The notes under the pieces: model-generated | Databases searched by the model: none | What the model saw: only the letters and a program-made list of their open reading frames with translations | What the model was told of the DNA's origin: nothing | Part shown: one piece after another, positions 35,838-44,999 of the stretch | How the letters are laid out: each line of letters begins with the position of its first letter | Numbering within the stretch: position 1 is the stretch's first letter | Made by a program: the position numbers and the translations under genes | Source of the DNA: a bacterium | GTDB lineage: Bacteria > Cyanobacteriota > Vampirovibrionia > Gastranaerophilales > Gastranaerophilaceae | NCBI GenBank assembly: GCA_017542305.1 | Contig: JAFXXK010000026.1 | Location: 1-59,398 of the forward strand | Length of the DNA: 59,398 nt | Direction of reading: 5' to 3'

Positions 35838-36833
35838 ATGCAAGTATATCCTATCCTAAATGTTAGAAATATTCCTACATATAACCCCATGAAATGTCAA
35901 CCATATTCAAAACCTGCCCAAGTTGATACGGTTGATTTTAAAAGATTCAATCCTGTTTTTACGGGATACAGAAATCTGTTAAAAATTAATCCTTACGAAA
36001 TGCTTTTAAATCCGAGTTCCGCAAATGCTCTGGAAGATTATATCCGTAACGGAATGTTTATCCACGTTAAACAAAGAGGAAACGAAAAATTCGGAGATAT
36101 TTTCTGGAATGAATTTTTAAAACTCAAAGTAAAATTTCAAAATTGCACAGATGCAGATGAGATTTATACTGAATTAAGAAAAGTTGCAGAGAATCTATCT
36201 TCTGTTGAAGAACTTGATACCGCTGCCAAAAAACAGGTTTTGGAACGTGCAGCCGCTCTGGGTTCGGTTGTAAGAAAACTTTTTGAAGAACACCATATAT
36301 TTATCAGACCGGAAAGTGTATATTTGGACATAGGCTGCGGAAACGGAGATGTCGCAAAATCTATTTCTAATGAATTAGGTTTTTCCGAAAAATCTGTTAA
36401 AGGGTTGGAAATACTTGAAAGAGATGATTTTTGTAATATAAGACGTTATAAGTTTGACGGACAAAATATTCCTAAAACATTTGAAAAATCCGATTTTGTT
36501 ACGGTATTTAATGTGTTACATCACACAAAAAGTGACAAAGAAGCAAAAAATCTTTTATCTTCCGCTTATGAAAATATGAACAAAGACGGTATTTTAATGA
36601 TAAGGGATCATAATGTCTATACTCCAAATGACATTAAATACTGGCAGGTTCGTCATCTTCTTCCTATAAGAGTTTCAAAAGTTGATCCGCCATGTCTTGT
36701 TCAGGATACGGTTTATCATTCTGCGGATGAATGGTTATCCACTCTCAGACATATAGGATTTAAACCAAAATTCGTTAAAACGGATAAAAAACACGACGAC
36801 ATATATTCTTTTTATCTTACTGTACAAAAATAA
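35838..36833 (+). CDS. SAM-dependent class I methyltransferase with lineage-specific N-terminal region
   Basis: 331 residues. Residues 1-45 are an unstructured leader ending in NPVFTGYRN; a helical domain follows; then a methyltransferase fold from about residue 150 with motif I VYLDIGCGNGDV, acidic LEIL, and the motif IV region FVTVFNVLHHTKS. The ribosome binding site GGAGG is clear. Substrate unknown. The FTGY motif is shared with 20179-20622. It converges with the radical SAM gene with 8 nt between. Confidence 0.85.
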   Translation: MQVYPILNVRNIPTYNPMKCQPYSKPAQVDTVDFKRFNPVFTGYRNLLKINPYEMLLNPSSANALEDYIRNGMFIHVKQRGNEKFGDIFWNEFLKLKVKFQNCTDADEIYTELRKVAENLSSVEELDTAAKKQVLERAAALGSVVRKLFEEHHIFIRPESVYLDIGCGNGDVAKSISNELGFSEKSVKGLEILERDDFCNIRRYKFDGQNIPKTFEKSDFVTVFNVLHHTKSDKEAKNLLSSAYENMNKDGILMIRDHNVYTPNDIKYWQVRHLLPIRVSKVDPPCLVQDTVYHSADEWLSTLRHIGFKPKFVKTDKKHDDIYSFYLTVQK

Positions 36834-36841
36834 GATTATAT

Positions 36842-37459
36842 CTATGAATATCCTGCCGGAATCCACTCTCTTGCACGGAATTTTGCACCAAGTTCCGCAG
36901 CAATCTGCTCGCATTTTTCAAGGTCAATATGGCGTCCTTTGTACCCTTCAACCACACTTGCAACAACATCAATTTTTTCATCCGAACATGCTTTGATAAA
37001 TTTTTTTACTTCATCGTAAGCTCCCTCGAATTTTGGTTGAGAAAGCTCATCATATTCTGCGCTGTCTTTTCCGTTAAGGCTTACCGAAAATTCATCAATC
37101 AAACCTTTTAATTCGGGAACAATATTTCTTTTATAAACAAAATTAGCATGCCCGTTAGTATTTACTCTTATTTTGGTGTCGGGATAATTTTCTCTTATAT
37201 ATTTGGCAACTTCTTTCAGAATATCTAATTTCAAAAGCGGTTCGCCATAACCGCAAAAAATAACTTCAGAGGAAATTTTAAAATTCTTTAATTGTTCAAT
37301 AACATCCTGAGCGGTAAAATCTTCATTATCAAGCCATAATGTCTGACCGCAAACATCATCTTTATCCTGTCTTAAACAAAAAATACATTCATTTGTACAT
37401 CTGTTTGTGAGATTTATATAAATTTTTCCGTATAATTCGTAAACTAAAGTATTTGCCAT
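36842..37459 (-). CDS. Radical SAM protein, TatD-associated type
   Basis: 205 residues. The [4Fe-4S] motif is CTNECIFC (C-x3-C-x2-C) in NLTNRCTNECIFCLRQ, followed by the SAM-binding GYGEPLL and the VNTNGHAN strand. The small size, the YELYGKIYINLTNRC start and the LWL motif fit the TatD-associated radical SAM family (TIGR04038-like). No TatD gene is adjacent here. No extra Cys cluster (SPASM) is present. Reaction unknown. Confidence 0.85.
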   Translation of the reverse strand: MANTLVYELYGKIYINLTNRCTNECIFCLRQDKDDVCGQTLWLDNEDFTAQDVIEQLKNFKISSEVIFCGYGEPLLKLDILKEVAKYIRENYPDTKIRVNTNGHANFVYKRNIVPELKGLIDEFSVSLNGKDSAEYDELSQPKFEGAYDEVKKFIKACSDEKIDVVASVVEGYKGRHIDLEKCEQIAAELGAKFRAREWIPAGYS

Positions 37460-37518
37460 AATAAATATCCCTTTGATAAAAGTATTACATACACATAACA
37501 GCTTTACAAGGGATTATT

Positions 37519-37938
37519 TTATTTGCTGCATTCGGGACATTTGCCATATATTTCAAATTTATGACCCGTAATTTTAAATCCCGTATTTTTTTCTAACTGA
37601 TGTTCAAGTTCAATAAAAGGACACATATCAATAGGTATCAGTTTTTTACATTCCGTGCAAATCATGTAATGTCTGTGTTCATCCTCAATTAATTCGTATA
37701 ATGCCTTGTCCCCGTCTTTTATAATTTCGTGTATAACTTTTGCCTGAAGCAATTTTTCAATTATGCGATACACTGTTGATAAAGCCAGAGTTTTGTTATC
37801 TTTTTTGGTAATCTGAAAAATTTCTTCCGCAGAAACAGGCGAAGTTGCAGCTTCTAAAATATTAATAATGCTATCCATATTTTTGGATTTCCTGAACTGA
37901 TTTAATTTTTTATCGTGATTATGTTCGCATTTTTTCAT
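37519..37938 (-). CDS. Fur-family metalloregulator
   Basis: 139 residues: winged-helix domain (SAEEIFQITKKDNKTLALSTVYRIIEKL, the Fur recognition helix pattern) and a metal-binding dimer domain with EDEHRHYMICTECKKL and a C-terminal CPEC, giving the two Cys pairs of a structural zinc site. It could be Fur, Zur or PerR; the residues do not decide. Its own predicted promoter makes a leaderless message. Confidence 0.9.
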   Translation of the reverse strand: MKKCEHNHDKKLNQFRKSKNMDSIINILEAATSPVSAEEIFQITKKDNKTLALSTVYRIIEKLLQAKVIHEIIKDGDKALYELIEDEHRHYMICTECKKLIPIDMCPFIELEHQLEKNTGFKITGHKFEIYGKCPECSK

Positions 37939-37944
37939 ATAAAG

Positions 37945-37972
37945 ATACTACCACATTTGCAAATTAAATCAA
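37945..37972 (-). promoter_or_regulatory. Promoter of the fur-family gene, predicted leaderless
   Basis: TTGATT, a 16-nt spacer and an extended -10 (TGG-TAGTAT), 6 nt before the ATG. No ribosome binding site. Confidence 0.6.
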
Positions 37973-37996
37973 ATATTTTTATATGAACTTATTGCT

Positions 37997-38347
37997 TTAC
38001 AGATTTAAAAAATTATAAATTTCTTCAAGTCGTTCCGTATCATGAATATGCCACCAGCCTATAAGAGTTTCAAAAGCCGTTGCCTGACGATATTCTGTCT
38101 GAATCTGACGTCTGCCGACAGGAATTGGAAGATTTCTCCCTCTGCGTGCAATATCTGCTTCTTCTTCTGTTAATACAGGTTCAAGTTTATGCAGACATTC
38201 AGCCTGATAAGAAGCCTTAACTTTTTCGGTTGTAAGTTTATGCAAATTACGGGGATTATTAGTCTGATATATGGTCTTTGAACGAATTTTCAGTTCCCAG
38301 ACGGCATCTCCGATATATGCATAGTTTTTTAAACTTATTTCTTCCAT
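37997..38347 (-). CDS. mrnC: Mini-ribonuclease III
   Basis: 116 residues: an RNase III catalytic domain without the dsRNA-binding domain, which matures 23S rRNA ends in the bacteria where it has been studied. AYIGDAVWEL holds the catalytic Asp, ARRGRN and YRQATAFETLIGWWH the remaining signature. It starts 9 nt after the GNAT gene's stop, so both are in one transcription unit with ribBA. Confidence 0.93.
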   Translation of the reverse strand: MEEISLKNYAYIGDAVWELKIRSKTIYQTNNPRNLHKLTTEKVKASYQAECLHKLEPVLTEEEADIARRGRNLPIPVGRRQIQTEYRQATAFETLIGWWHIHDTERLEEIYNFLNL

Positions 38348-38356
38348 AAAACCCGC

Positions 38357-39343
38357 TTATTTTTTAATCGGTAAATATGACTGAGGATAATTATAATCTT
38401 CTTTAAAACCGATATTACGATACATATTCAGGGCTTTAAAATTATTTGTTTCGGTTGTTGTATTAACTTCCGTAATGGGTCTCTCACCGTTATCAGCCAT
38501 TTTAATAAGCTTGCTGACAGATTTATGAAGCAGATGTTTTGACAACCCTTTGCCCTGATGAGCTCTTTTTATACCAAAAAGCGGGATATTTGCAATACTG
38601 CCGCCCGTAAGGTTCATAAAACATATACCAACAGGTTCATCATCATACAAAAGAACAGTCGATGCTTTCGGCAAAAATTCCGCATATACATTTTCGGTAA
38701 CTTTTGTCAAAATATCTCTGACACCTTTATCTGACTTAAATCTTGGATCAAACAAGGCATCTGCACTATTGTCAAAAGCTTCTCTTATAATATCAACTGC
38801 ATAACCGTAATACTCTTCATTCCATTCGACAAGTTTATATCCGTCTTCCAGTGACGGCAACTCTACGGATTTCATAATATCCCGTGAACTCGTTCCGAAC
38901 ATCATAAATCTCAGAACTACAATACCGATAAATTTAAATCCGAATTGAGCAATTTCATCTATTAATCCTTTTTGGCTTCCGAGCATCGGATAACAAACAA
39001 CTTTATCCCGTCTTACATTTTGGGTTTCACGCATAAATTCTTTTATTAAATAACGGCTTCTTTCTCCGATATTTTCCATTTTATATGAATGGATAATGTT
39101 CAGCTCTATGGCTTCCGATATTGATGTTGTATAAATCAAAAAAGCAGCCGGTATAGTATCTTCAAACAGAACAATACATTTTATCAAATCTTTTTCAACC
39201 GCATCGATAAAATCTTTATAATCTACGGGCGGAAGCTCAAATTTGTACTCCTCTGTTGCACATTCCTGAAAATCATTATAGATTGCTTCAAATCCTGCGT
39301 AATCGTTTTTTGTTATTAATCTTGCATCAAAATTCGTTGTCAT
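38357..39343 (-). CDS. GNAT-family N-acetyltransferase, two GNAT-like halves
   Basis: 328 residues. The C-terminal half has the acetyl-CoA loop in KRAHQGKGLSKHLLHKSV and the NTTTETNNFKALNMYRNIGF motif (N--A---Y--GF). The N-terminal half looks like a degenerate second GNAT fold, a layout seen in mycothiol-synthase-like proteins. Start follows AAGGAAAG. Acceptor unknown; its place behind ribE-ribBA does not identify it. Confidence 0.85.
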   Translation of the reverse strand: MTTNFDARLITKNDYAGFEAIYNDFQECATEEYKFELPPVDYKDFIDAVEKDLIKCIVLFEDTIPAAFLIYTTSISEAIELNIIHSYKMENIGERSRYLIKEFMRETQNVRRDKVVCYPMLGSQKGLIDEIAQFGFKFIGIVVLRFMMFGTSSRDIMKSVELPSLEDGYKLVEWNEEYYGYAVDIIREAFDNSADALFDPRFKSDKGVRDILTKVTENVYAEFLPKASTVLLYDDEPVGICFMNLTGGSIANIPLFGIKRAHQGKGLSKHLLHKSVSKLIKMADNGERPITEVNTTTETNNFKALNMYRNIGFKEDYNYPQSYLPIKK

Positions 39344-39356
39344 AATCTTTCCTTAT

Positions 39357-40565
39357 TTACAAAGTGTGGTGCATTTTTTCCTTTTTTGTATTCAGATAAT
39401 ATTTGTTATATTCTGTTACTTCGGACTCCACTTTTATTATATCATTAACAGATAATCCGTAACCGTTCAAACCAACGATTTTTTTCGGATTGTTTGTTAT
39501 CAGGTTAAATTCATTATATCCTAAATCTCTTATAATTTGTGCGCCTACTCCGTAATCTCTCAAATCAGGTTTAAATCCAAGTGAAATATTAGCTTCAATG
39601 GTATCCTGACCTTGTTCCTGCAATTTATATGCTTTAATTTTGTTGACAATACCAATACCTCTGCCTTCATGACCTCTCATATATACAACCGCACCCTTGC
39701 CGTATTTTTCAATCATACGCAATGCACCATGCAGCTGAGAATTGCAGTCACATTTTAAACTGTGAAAAATATCGCCTGTTAAACATTCGCTGTGAACCCT
39801 TACAAGCGGAATTTTGTTGCTGCCGTCATCTTTTACTAACGCAACATGTTCTTCTCCCGTAAGTTTATTTACATAACCGTATATGGTAAAATGTCCGTAT
39901 TTGGTCGGTAAATCAGCTTCAGCTTCACGGGAAATAAGTTTTTCGGATTTAAGTCTGTATGCAATAAGTTCGGCAACAGAAATAAATTTAATACCGTGTT
40001 TATCTGCAAACTGTCTCAGATAATCACGTCTTGCCATGTGACCGTCTTCCGTCATAATTTCACACATAATACCTGCCGGAGTATGTCCGCATAATTTTGC
40101 CAAGTCTACAACAGCTTCCGTATGACCTGTTCTTTGAAGTACACCGCCTTTTCTTGCAACGCATGGGAAGAGATGTCCGGGGCGTCTTAAGTCTGACGGA
40201 ACAGCATCGGGAGCTATTGCAACTTCAACCGTTTTTGCTCTGTCATAAGCCGAAATTCCTGTAGTAACACCGTATTTTTCATCAGCATCAATACTTACTG
40301 TGAATGCCGTTTTCATGGATTCACTGTTTTGTTCAACCATTTGCGGAAGCTCTAATTTCTGAGCAATTTCATTAGATATAGCCAAACAAACAAGTCCGCC
40401 TGCTTCACGAGCAATGAAGTTTACTATTTCGGGAGTAACCATTTGTCCCGAACAGATAATATCACCCTCATTTTCTCTGTCCTCATCGTCGGCAACTATA
40501 AGCATTTTGCCGTTTTTAAAATCTTCTATTGCTTCTTCAATATCGTCAAACTTGAAATTTGTCAT
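39357..40565 (-). CDS. ribBA: Bifunctional 3,4-dihydroxy-2-butanone-4-phosphate synthase / GTP cyclohydrolase II
   Basis: Makes both precursors of riboflavin. The N-terminal RibB domain has VADDEDRENEGD and RTGHTEAVVDL; the C-terminal RibA domain has the zinc ligands in HSECLTGDIFHSLKCDC and the MRGHEGRGIG catalytic loop. 402 residues, normal, both active sites intact. It begins 1 nt after the ribE stop. No ribD or ribH is present in the window. Confidence 0.96.
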   Translation of the reverse strand: MTNFKFDDIEEAIEDFKNGKMLIVADDEDRENEGDIICSGQMVTPEIVNFIAREAGGLVCLAISNEIAQKLELPQMVEQNSESMKTAFTVSIDADEKYGVTTGISAYDRAKTVEVAIAPDAVPSDLRRPGHLFPCVARKGGVLQRTGHTEAVVDLAKLCGHTPAGIMCEIMTEDGHMARRDYLRQFADKHGIKFISVAELIAYRLKSEKLISREAEADLPTKYGHFTIYGYVNKLTGEEHVALVKDDGSNKIPLVRVHSECLTGDIFHSLKCDCNSQLHGALRMIEKYGKGAVVYMRGHEGRGIGIVNKIKAYKLQEQGQDTIEANISLGFKPDLRDYGVGAQIIRDLGYNEFNLITNNPKKIVGLNGYGLSVNDIIKVESEVTEYNKYYLNTKKEKMHHTL

Positions 40566-40566
40566 A

Positions 40567-41208
40567 CTACATAAACCCGTTTTCTTTCAAAAAGTTTTCA
40601 TCTATTCTGCTATTATTATTGTCTGATGATAAAAATTTTTCAACGTATCGACCAAGAATATCCGTTTCAATATTAACAATTTCATTCATTTTTAACTGAG
40701 ATAATGTCGTATTTGAATATGTATGCGGAATAACTGCAACTTTGACTAACTGCCTGTTTACATCTGCAACTGTCAGACTTACGCCATTTATCGCAATTGA
40801 ACCCTTTTTGACAATATATTTTGTCATATTCTCAGGAACTTCAAACGTCAGATTATAAAACTCGGACAATTTTTCAGACGATATAAAAGTACCTTTACAG
40901 TCAATATGCCCCTGAACAATATGACCGCCCATTCTTGATGTAGGAGTTAATGCACGTTCAAGATTTACCGGTGTTCCGATTTTCATTTCCGGAAAATTGG
41001 TAATATTCAAAGTTTCGCTGCTTACATCAGCGGCAAAATAATTACTTCCAAGACTTGTTACAGTCTGACAGCAGCCGTTAATAGCAATACTGTCACCGAT
41101 TTTTGTACCGTCAAGAACTTTTGAGCATTCAATTTTTATCTTAGCTCCGTTACCAAAACGCTCAAATTCAATTACTTTACCTGTTTCTTCTATTATTCCC
41201 GTAAACAT
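40567..41208 (-). CDS. ribE: Riboflavin synthase, alpha chain
   Basis: Dismutates 6,7-dimethyl-8-ribityllumazine to riboflavin. Two lumazine-binding repeats: MFTGIIEETG at the start with SIAINGCCQTV, and MGGHIVQGHIDCKG with SIAINGVSLTVADV. 213 residues, normal. The first gene of the ribE-ribBA unit; the message is predicted leaderless, so there is no room for an FMN riboswitch. Confidence 0.95.
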   Translation of the reverse strand: MFTGIIEETGKVIEFERFGNGAKIKIECSKVLDGTKIGDSIAINGCCQTVTSLGSNYFAADVSSETLNITNFPEMKIGTPVNLERALTPTSRMGGHIVQGHIDCKGTFISSEKLSEFYNLTFEVPENMTKYIVKKGSIAINGVSLTVADVNRQLVKVAVIPHTYSNTTLSQLKMNEIVNIETDILGRYVEKFLSSDNNNSRIDENFLKENGFM

Positions 41209-41214
41209 AATGCT

Positions 41215-41223
41215 ATTATATCA
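41215..41223 (-). promoter_or_regulatory. Extended -10 promoter of ribE, predicted leaderless
   Basis: TGA-TATAAT on the minus strand, 6 nt before the ATG. No good -35 and no ribosome binding site. Confidence 0.6.
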
Positions 41224-41251
41224 TGATAATTTTATTGATGAAAGAAATCTG

Positions 41252-41280
41252 TTGCTGAATATTTTTTTTTGTAATAATAT
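41252..41280 (+). promoter_or_regulatory. Promoter of dnaN
   Basis: TTGCTG, a 17-nt T-rich spacer and TAATAT. The predicted start is about 41287, with AAGGAG then preceding the dnaN ATG. It is divergent from the ribE promoter. Confidence 0.6.
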
Positions 41281-41309
41281 ATTCTCATTAAATATTAAGG
41301 AGTAGGGAT

Positions 41310-42431
41310 ATGAAATTTGTTATTAAGAAGGAAGATTTATATAACGGTATTAAAATTGTTGAAAATGCAACAAGTACAAGAGCATTGCAGCCTGTATTAT
41401 TAAATATTTTAATTGAAACTGTAGATAAAAATACGGTCAAATTAATAGCAACCGATTTGGATTTGACTATTGTAACAGAAGTGGATGCACAGGTTGAAGT
41501 TGACGGAAAAATTACTTTACCTGCAAAAACGTTAAATGAAATCGTTTCGAAACTCGGTAACAAATTAATTACTTTTGAAAAAGAACCTGATTCTTCAATA
41601 GTAAATATCACCTGTCAAAATTCAAAATTTGATATTATCGGAATTTCCGCTAACGAATTTCCGCCGGAAGTTTATAATATCGATTTAAAAGAAGATGAAA
41701 GCTTTGAAATAGAAGTTAAACCGTTAACAAAAGCTGCAAGAAAAGCAGGTTTTGCCGCTGCCGGTTATGAAACCAGCAATCTTTTATCCGGTATTGTTTG
41801 TGATATTAACGGTCAAACTCTTGAAATAGCTTCAACAGATGGTAACAGACTTGCCCGTGTCAGAGAAATTGTTAAAAACAGTGATGACAAATCCCGTCAG
41901 CTAATTATTCCGGCTCGTACAATGAATGAATTCAGTAAGATTAGCGGATATATTGAAGAAGACAGTATAAAAGTTTATACCGAAAGAACAAAGGTCATAT
42001 TCAAATCTGCTAAAACAACAATGATTTCAAGACTCCTTGACGGTCAATTCCCTAAATATAATCAGCTTATCCCAACGGAAAGCCCTAAAAATGCAGTTGT
42101 TAATGTTAACGATTTAATTTCTGCATTAGACCGTGTTGCTATTATGGTTAATGACAAAACAAGTATCGTCAAAATGGAATTTGAAGATAATGTTTTAAAA
42201 CTTATGGCTGATACACCTGATTCCGGTAAATCAGAAGAAGAACTGGCTGTTAACTATGTTGCTGAACCGTTAACTATTGCTTTTAATTACAGATATGTTC
42301 TTGAAGCATTAAAGAATATGGATTGCGAAGAAGTTAAAATAGGTTTAAATACAGGTCTTTCGGCAACAGTATTCAAGCCAAACAATGATGAAGATTTTGT
42401 TTGTTTAATCATGCCTGTTCAAATCAGATAA
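41310..42431 (+). CDS. dnaN: DNA polymerase III beta subunit (sliding clamp)
   Basis: A ring-forming processivity factor with three clamp domains. The N terminus MKFVIKKEDLYNGI and the C-terminal IMPVQIR are hallmarks, with the central ATDGNRLA-type motif (STDGNRLARVR). 373 residues, typical. It is alone: no dnaA or recF adjoins it, so it does not by itself mark the origin. Confidence 0.96.
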   Translation: MKFVIKKEDLYNGIKIVENATSTRALQPVLLNILIETVDKNTVKLIATDLDLTIVTEVDAQVEVDGKITLPAKTLNEIVSKLGNKLITFEKEPDSSIVNITCQNSKFDIIGISANEFPPEVYNIDLKEDESFEIEVKPLTKAARKAGFAAAGYETSNLLSGIVCDINGQTLEIASTDGNRLARVREIVKNSDDKSRQLIIPARTMNEFSKISGYIEEDSIKVYTERTKVIFKSAKTTMISRLLDGQFPKYNQLIPTESPKNAVVNVNDLISALDRVAIMVNDKTSIVKMEFEDNVLKLMADTPDSGKSEEELAVNYVAEPLTIAFNYRYVLEALKNMDCEEVKIGLNTGLSATVFKPNNDEDFVCLIMPVQIR

Positions 42432-42501
42432 TTTTTTTATAAATTAATGAACAAATAATAAAAAAATACGTTATAATAATAACATACATCGGAGATGGAA
42501 A

Positions 42502-43542
42502 ATGATGAAAAAGTTTGTTATTTTATTAGCGGTATTTGTATTTTTTAATTCTGCAGCATATGCAACAAGTGCTTCAAGAAGAGCCATGTCTAATGCTGCC
42601 CGCTCAAACCATTCTCATCACAGCAGCTCACACAAAAGTTCAGGACATTCTCATTCGTCGGGTCATCATTCGGGCAGTCACCACTCCGGTAGTCATCATC
42701 CGAGTCATCATAGCAATTCATATTATAACAGTCATTATCATGACCATAGTTCTTCACAACCGGTTATCCTTACGGATTCCGTTCAGGAATTGAATGAAAT
42801 AAAATTTCCGAATTGTTATCAGCATTACGCAATAAAAGATACTACAACGGATTATTATTCTGACGGCTCAAAAAAAGTTTATACAAAATATACCCTTTAT
42901 AATTCTGATGGCGCAGTATTAGCCGAAAACTGCAAAGATTTAAAACATATTATATATGGAGGCAGACATTATTTTATAATAAATAATTCAAAAGGTTATC
43001 AATTGGTTGATGAAAATGCTGAACCAATAACCGAAAGAAAATATAATTATATGACCGAAACAGGTATAAACAGACTTATAGTAAGATCAAATGAAGACAG
43101 CGGTTTATTTTCCAACGGAAAATACGGCATTATTGATTTTGCAGAAAATGACATTATCCCAATTAAATACAGCAGTATAAATTCAATAGGTAATGATATA
43201 TTTATAACAAAACTGAACGGATATTACGGTATTACCGATATTGACGGCAATGAAATGATTCCAAATAATTGTGACAGTATTAAAAACATTCATAATGCAC
43301 TTTTGATAAAAAGATACGGTAAATACGGACTTGCAAATAAGTACGGAACCGTAATTCTCGGCACTAACTACGATAATATTAAAAAACTCGGAGATTACAT
43401 TTTAGTTAAAAAGAATAATATGTACGGTGTCTGGGATTCAAACGGAAAAATCATAAGTGAAATAATATATAAATCAATTAAACTTGACAGAAATATGCTT
43501 CACGGTAAAACCAATAACGATGAATGGGTTGATATAAGATAA
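42502..43542 (+). CDS. Secreted WG-repeat protein with His/Ser-rich region
   Basis: 346 residues. Signal peptide (KKFVILLAVFVFFNSAAYA), then about 50 residues almost wholly His, Ser, Gly and Asn (residues about 34-84), then about six WG-type beta repeats (units such as GKYGIIDF, GYYGITDIDGNEMIP, GKYGLANKYG, NMYGVWDSNGK). The His-rich stretch would bind divalent metals in the periplasm or at the surface. The ribosome binding site (GGAG) favours the first of the two ATGs. Function unknown. Confidence 0.82.
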   Translation: MMKKFVILLAVFVFFNSAAYATSASRRAMSNAARSNHSHHSSSHKSSGHSHSSGHHSGSHHSGSHHPSHHSNSYYNSHYHDHSSSQPVILTDSVQELNEIKFPNCYQHYAIKDTTTDYYSDGSKKVYTKYTLYNSDGAVLAENCKDLKHIIYGGRHYFIINNSKGYQLVDENAEPITERKYNYMTETGINRLIVRSNEDSGLFSNGKYGIIDFAENDIIPIKYSSINSIGNDIFITKLNGYYGITDIDGNEMIPNNCDSIKNIHNALLIKRYGKYGLANKYGTVILGTNYDNIKKLGDYILVKKNNMYGVWDSNGKIISEIIYKSIKLDRNMLHGKTNNDEWVDIR

Positions 43543-43550
43543 ATTAACTG

Positions 43551-43580
43551 TTTAAAACAGTATTCTTTTTATGCTAAAAT
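43551..43580 (+). promoter_or_regulatory. Promoter of the alcohol dehydrogenase
   Basis: TTTAAA, an 18-nt spacer and an extended -10 (TGC-TAAAAT); AAGGAG follows before the ATG. Confidence 0.55.
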
Positions 43581-43604
43581 ATATTCATAAATAAGGAGAA
43601 AGTT

Positions 43605-44570
43605 ATGAAAGCAGTTGTTTTTGATGAAGGATTAAAGTTAGATAACAATTACCCGAAACCTGTTCCAAATAAGGGTGAAGCACTTGTCAGAGTGACACTT
43701 GCCGGTATTTGTAATACGGATTACGAAATTACAAAAGGGTATATGGGATATAAAGGTATTCTGGGACATGAAGCCGTCGGAGTCGTTGAAGAAATTAACG
43801 ATGAAGATCAGTCATTACTCGGTAAAAGAGTTGTTGCAGAAATCAGCTACGGTTGTAAAGACCCGAGTTGTCCGTATTGTGCAGAAAAATTATACCGCCA
43901 TTGTCCTGACAGACATACTCTCGGAATTTGGAGAAAAGACGGTGTTTTTGCGGAATATTTCACAATGCCGTTGGAAACTTTGTTTGAAGTTCCCGATAAT
44001 GTTCCCGATAAACAGGCTGTGTTTGTGGAACCGCTTGCTGCTGCATGTGAAATTACCGAACAGCTTCATATAAAACCGTTTGAAAAAGTTATAGTATTGG
44101 GTGACGGTAAATTAGGTCTGATTACGGCATTAACTCTTAATGCCCAAAATATTGATGTTACTTTAATCGGAAAACATCAAAATAAGCTCGATATTGCCGC
44201 AGCTCAGGGTGTTGAAACAAAATTACTGCAAGATTTGCAAGTTGAAAAAATCTATGATGTAGTTGTTGAAGCTACCGGTTCTATTTCCGGATTTGAAACA
44301 GCTCTTGCCCTAACAAAACCAAGAGGTACTTTAGTTCTAAAAAGTACGGTTGCCGCTTCAAAAGAATTTAATCTTGCGCCGATAGTAATTGATGAAATTA
44401 CTGTACTCGGCTCAAGATGCGGACAATTTGGACCAGCATTAAGGCTTTTAAAATCAGGCAAAGTGGATTTTTCCCCGCTAATTTCGGCAATATACGGTGT
44501 TGATAATGCGCTGGAAGGATTTGAAAAAAACAAAGAAAAAGAAACTTTAAAAGTTCTTTTAAAATTTTAA
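43605..44570 (+). CDS. Zinc-dependent medium-chain alcohol dehydrogenase
   Basis: NAD(P)-dependent oxidoreductase. Catalytic zinc: Cys in GICNTDYEI and the GHEAVGVVEE motif. Structural zinc: four Cys in CKDPSCPYCAEKLYRHC. Rossmann region VIVLGDGKLGLITALTL. 321 residues, shorter than the usual 340-350. It resembles sorbitol/threonine-dehydrogenase-like members; substrate undetermined. Confidence 0.9.
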   Translation: MKAVVFDEGLKLDNNYPKPVPNKGEALVRVTLAGICNTDYEITKGYMGYKGILGHEAVGVVEEINDEDQSLLGKRVVAEISYGCKDPSCPYCAEKLYRHCPDRHTLGIWRKDGVFAEYFTMPLETLFEVPDNVPDKQAVFVEPLAAACEITEQLHIKPFEKVIVLGDGKLGLITALTLNAQNIDVTLIGKHQNKLDIAAAQGVETKLLQDLQVEKIYDVVVEATGSISGFETALALTKPRGTLVLKSTVAASKEFNLAPIVIDEITVLGSRCGQFGPALRLLKSGKVDFSPLISAIYGVDNALEGFEKNKEKETLKVLLKF

Positions 44571-44576
44571 ACATAA

Positions 44577-44601
44577 AAAAAGGCGGTTAAACCGCCTTTT
44601 T
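44577..44601. terminator. Bidirectional terminator
   Basis: aaaaaggcggt / accgccttttt around a 3-nt loop, with A-tract and T-tract flanks, between convergent genes. Confidence 0.92.
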
Positions 44602-44617
44602 AAATCTGTTATTTGCG

Positions 44618-44905
44618 TTATGATGACGAATCTTTTTTGAATAAATCTATAAAAGTACCGGCTGCAGCCGTACCTAAACCGATTATGCTTGACCAATCGG
44701 CTAATTTACTCCAAAAACCACCGCTATCCTGATCACAATTGCATTGTTGATCCCAATAATTAGGTGTATTAAAATTATTCTGAATATAAATGTTTGTTAC
44801 AGCGGGTTTTTTTGGCATTTTCCATTGCCCGGCAACTATACCATTATAGTTTGGTCGAGGTGTCGATATTCTTTGTGGATTTCTTTGAATCGGATTAAAT
44901 GTCAT
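44618..44905 (-). CDS. Small unknown protein under a repeat-operator promoter
   Basis: 95 residues: a Pro/Asn-rich N-terminal half, a CNCDQ cluster, then WSKLADWSSIIGLGTAAAGTF, a hydrophobic helix near the C terminus. AGAGG precedes the ATG. It has no homology to the protein at 56674-56958, but shares its upstream control region. Function unknown. Confidence 0.72.
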   Translation of the reverse strand: MTFNPIQRNPQRISTPRPNYNGIVAGQWKMPKKPAVTNIYIQNNFNTPNYWDQQCNCDQDSGGFWSKLADWSSIIGLGTAAAGTFIDLFKKDSSS

Positions 44906-44930
44906 TTTTAACCTCTTTTTTATACTCTTG

Positions 44931-44999
44931 TATATATAAAGTATATATCAATTACATAATTGCTTTTTTGTTTACATGTGTGTTAACATTTCTTAACAT
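44931..44999 (-). promoter_or_regulatory. Three-repeat operator and AT element upstream of 44618-44905
   Basis: On the plus strand: tatatataaagtat (44931-44944), then a 26-nt gap, then TTTACAT (44971), TTAACAT (44983) and TTAACAT (44993), with starts 12 and 10 nt apart. The same arrangement occurs at 56986-57053. The helical spacing suits an OmpR/PhoB-type response regulator dimer array (inference). Confidence 0.7.

Noticed and set aside
41310-42431. dnaN as a marker of the replication origin
   Set aside because: No dnaA, recF or DnaA-box cluster adjoins it; the 100-nt upstream region holds only the divergent ribE and dnaN promoters.
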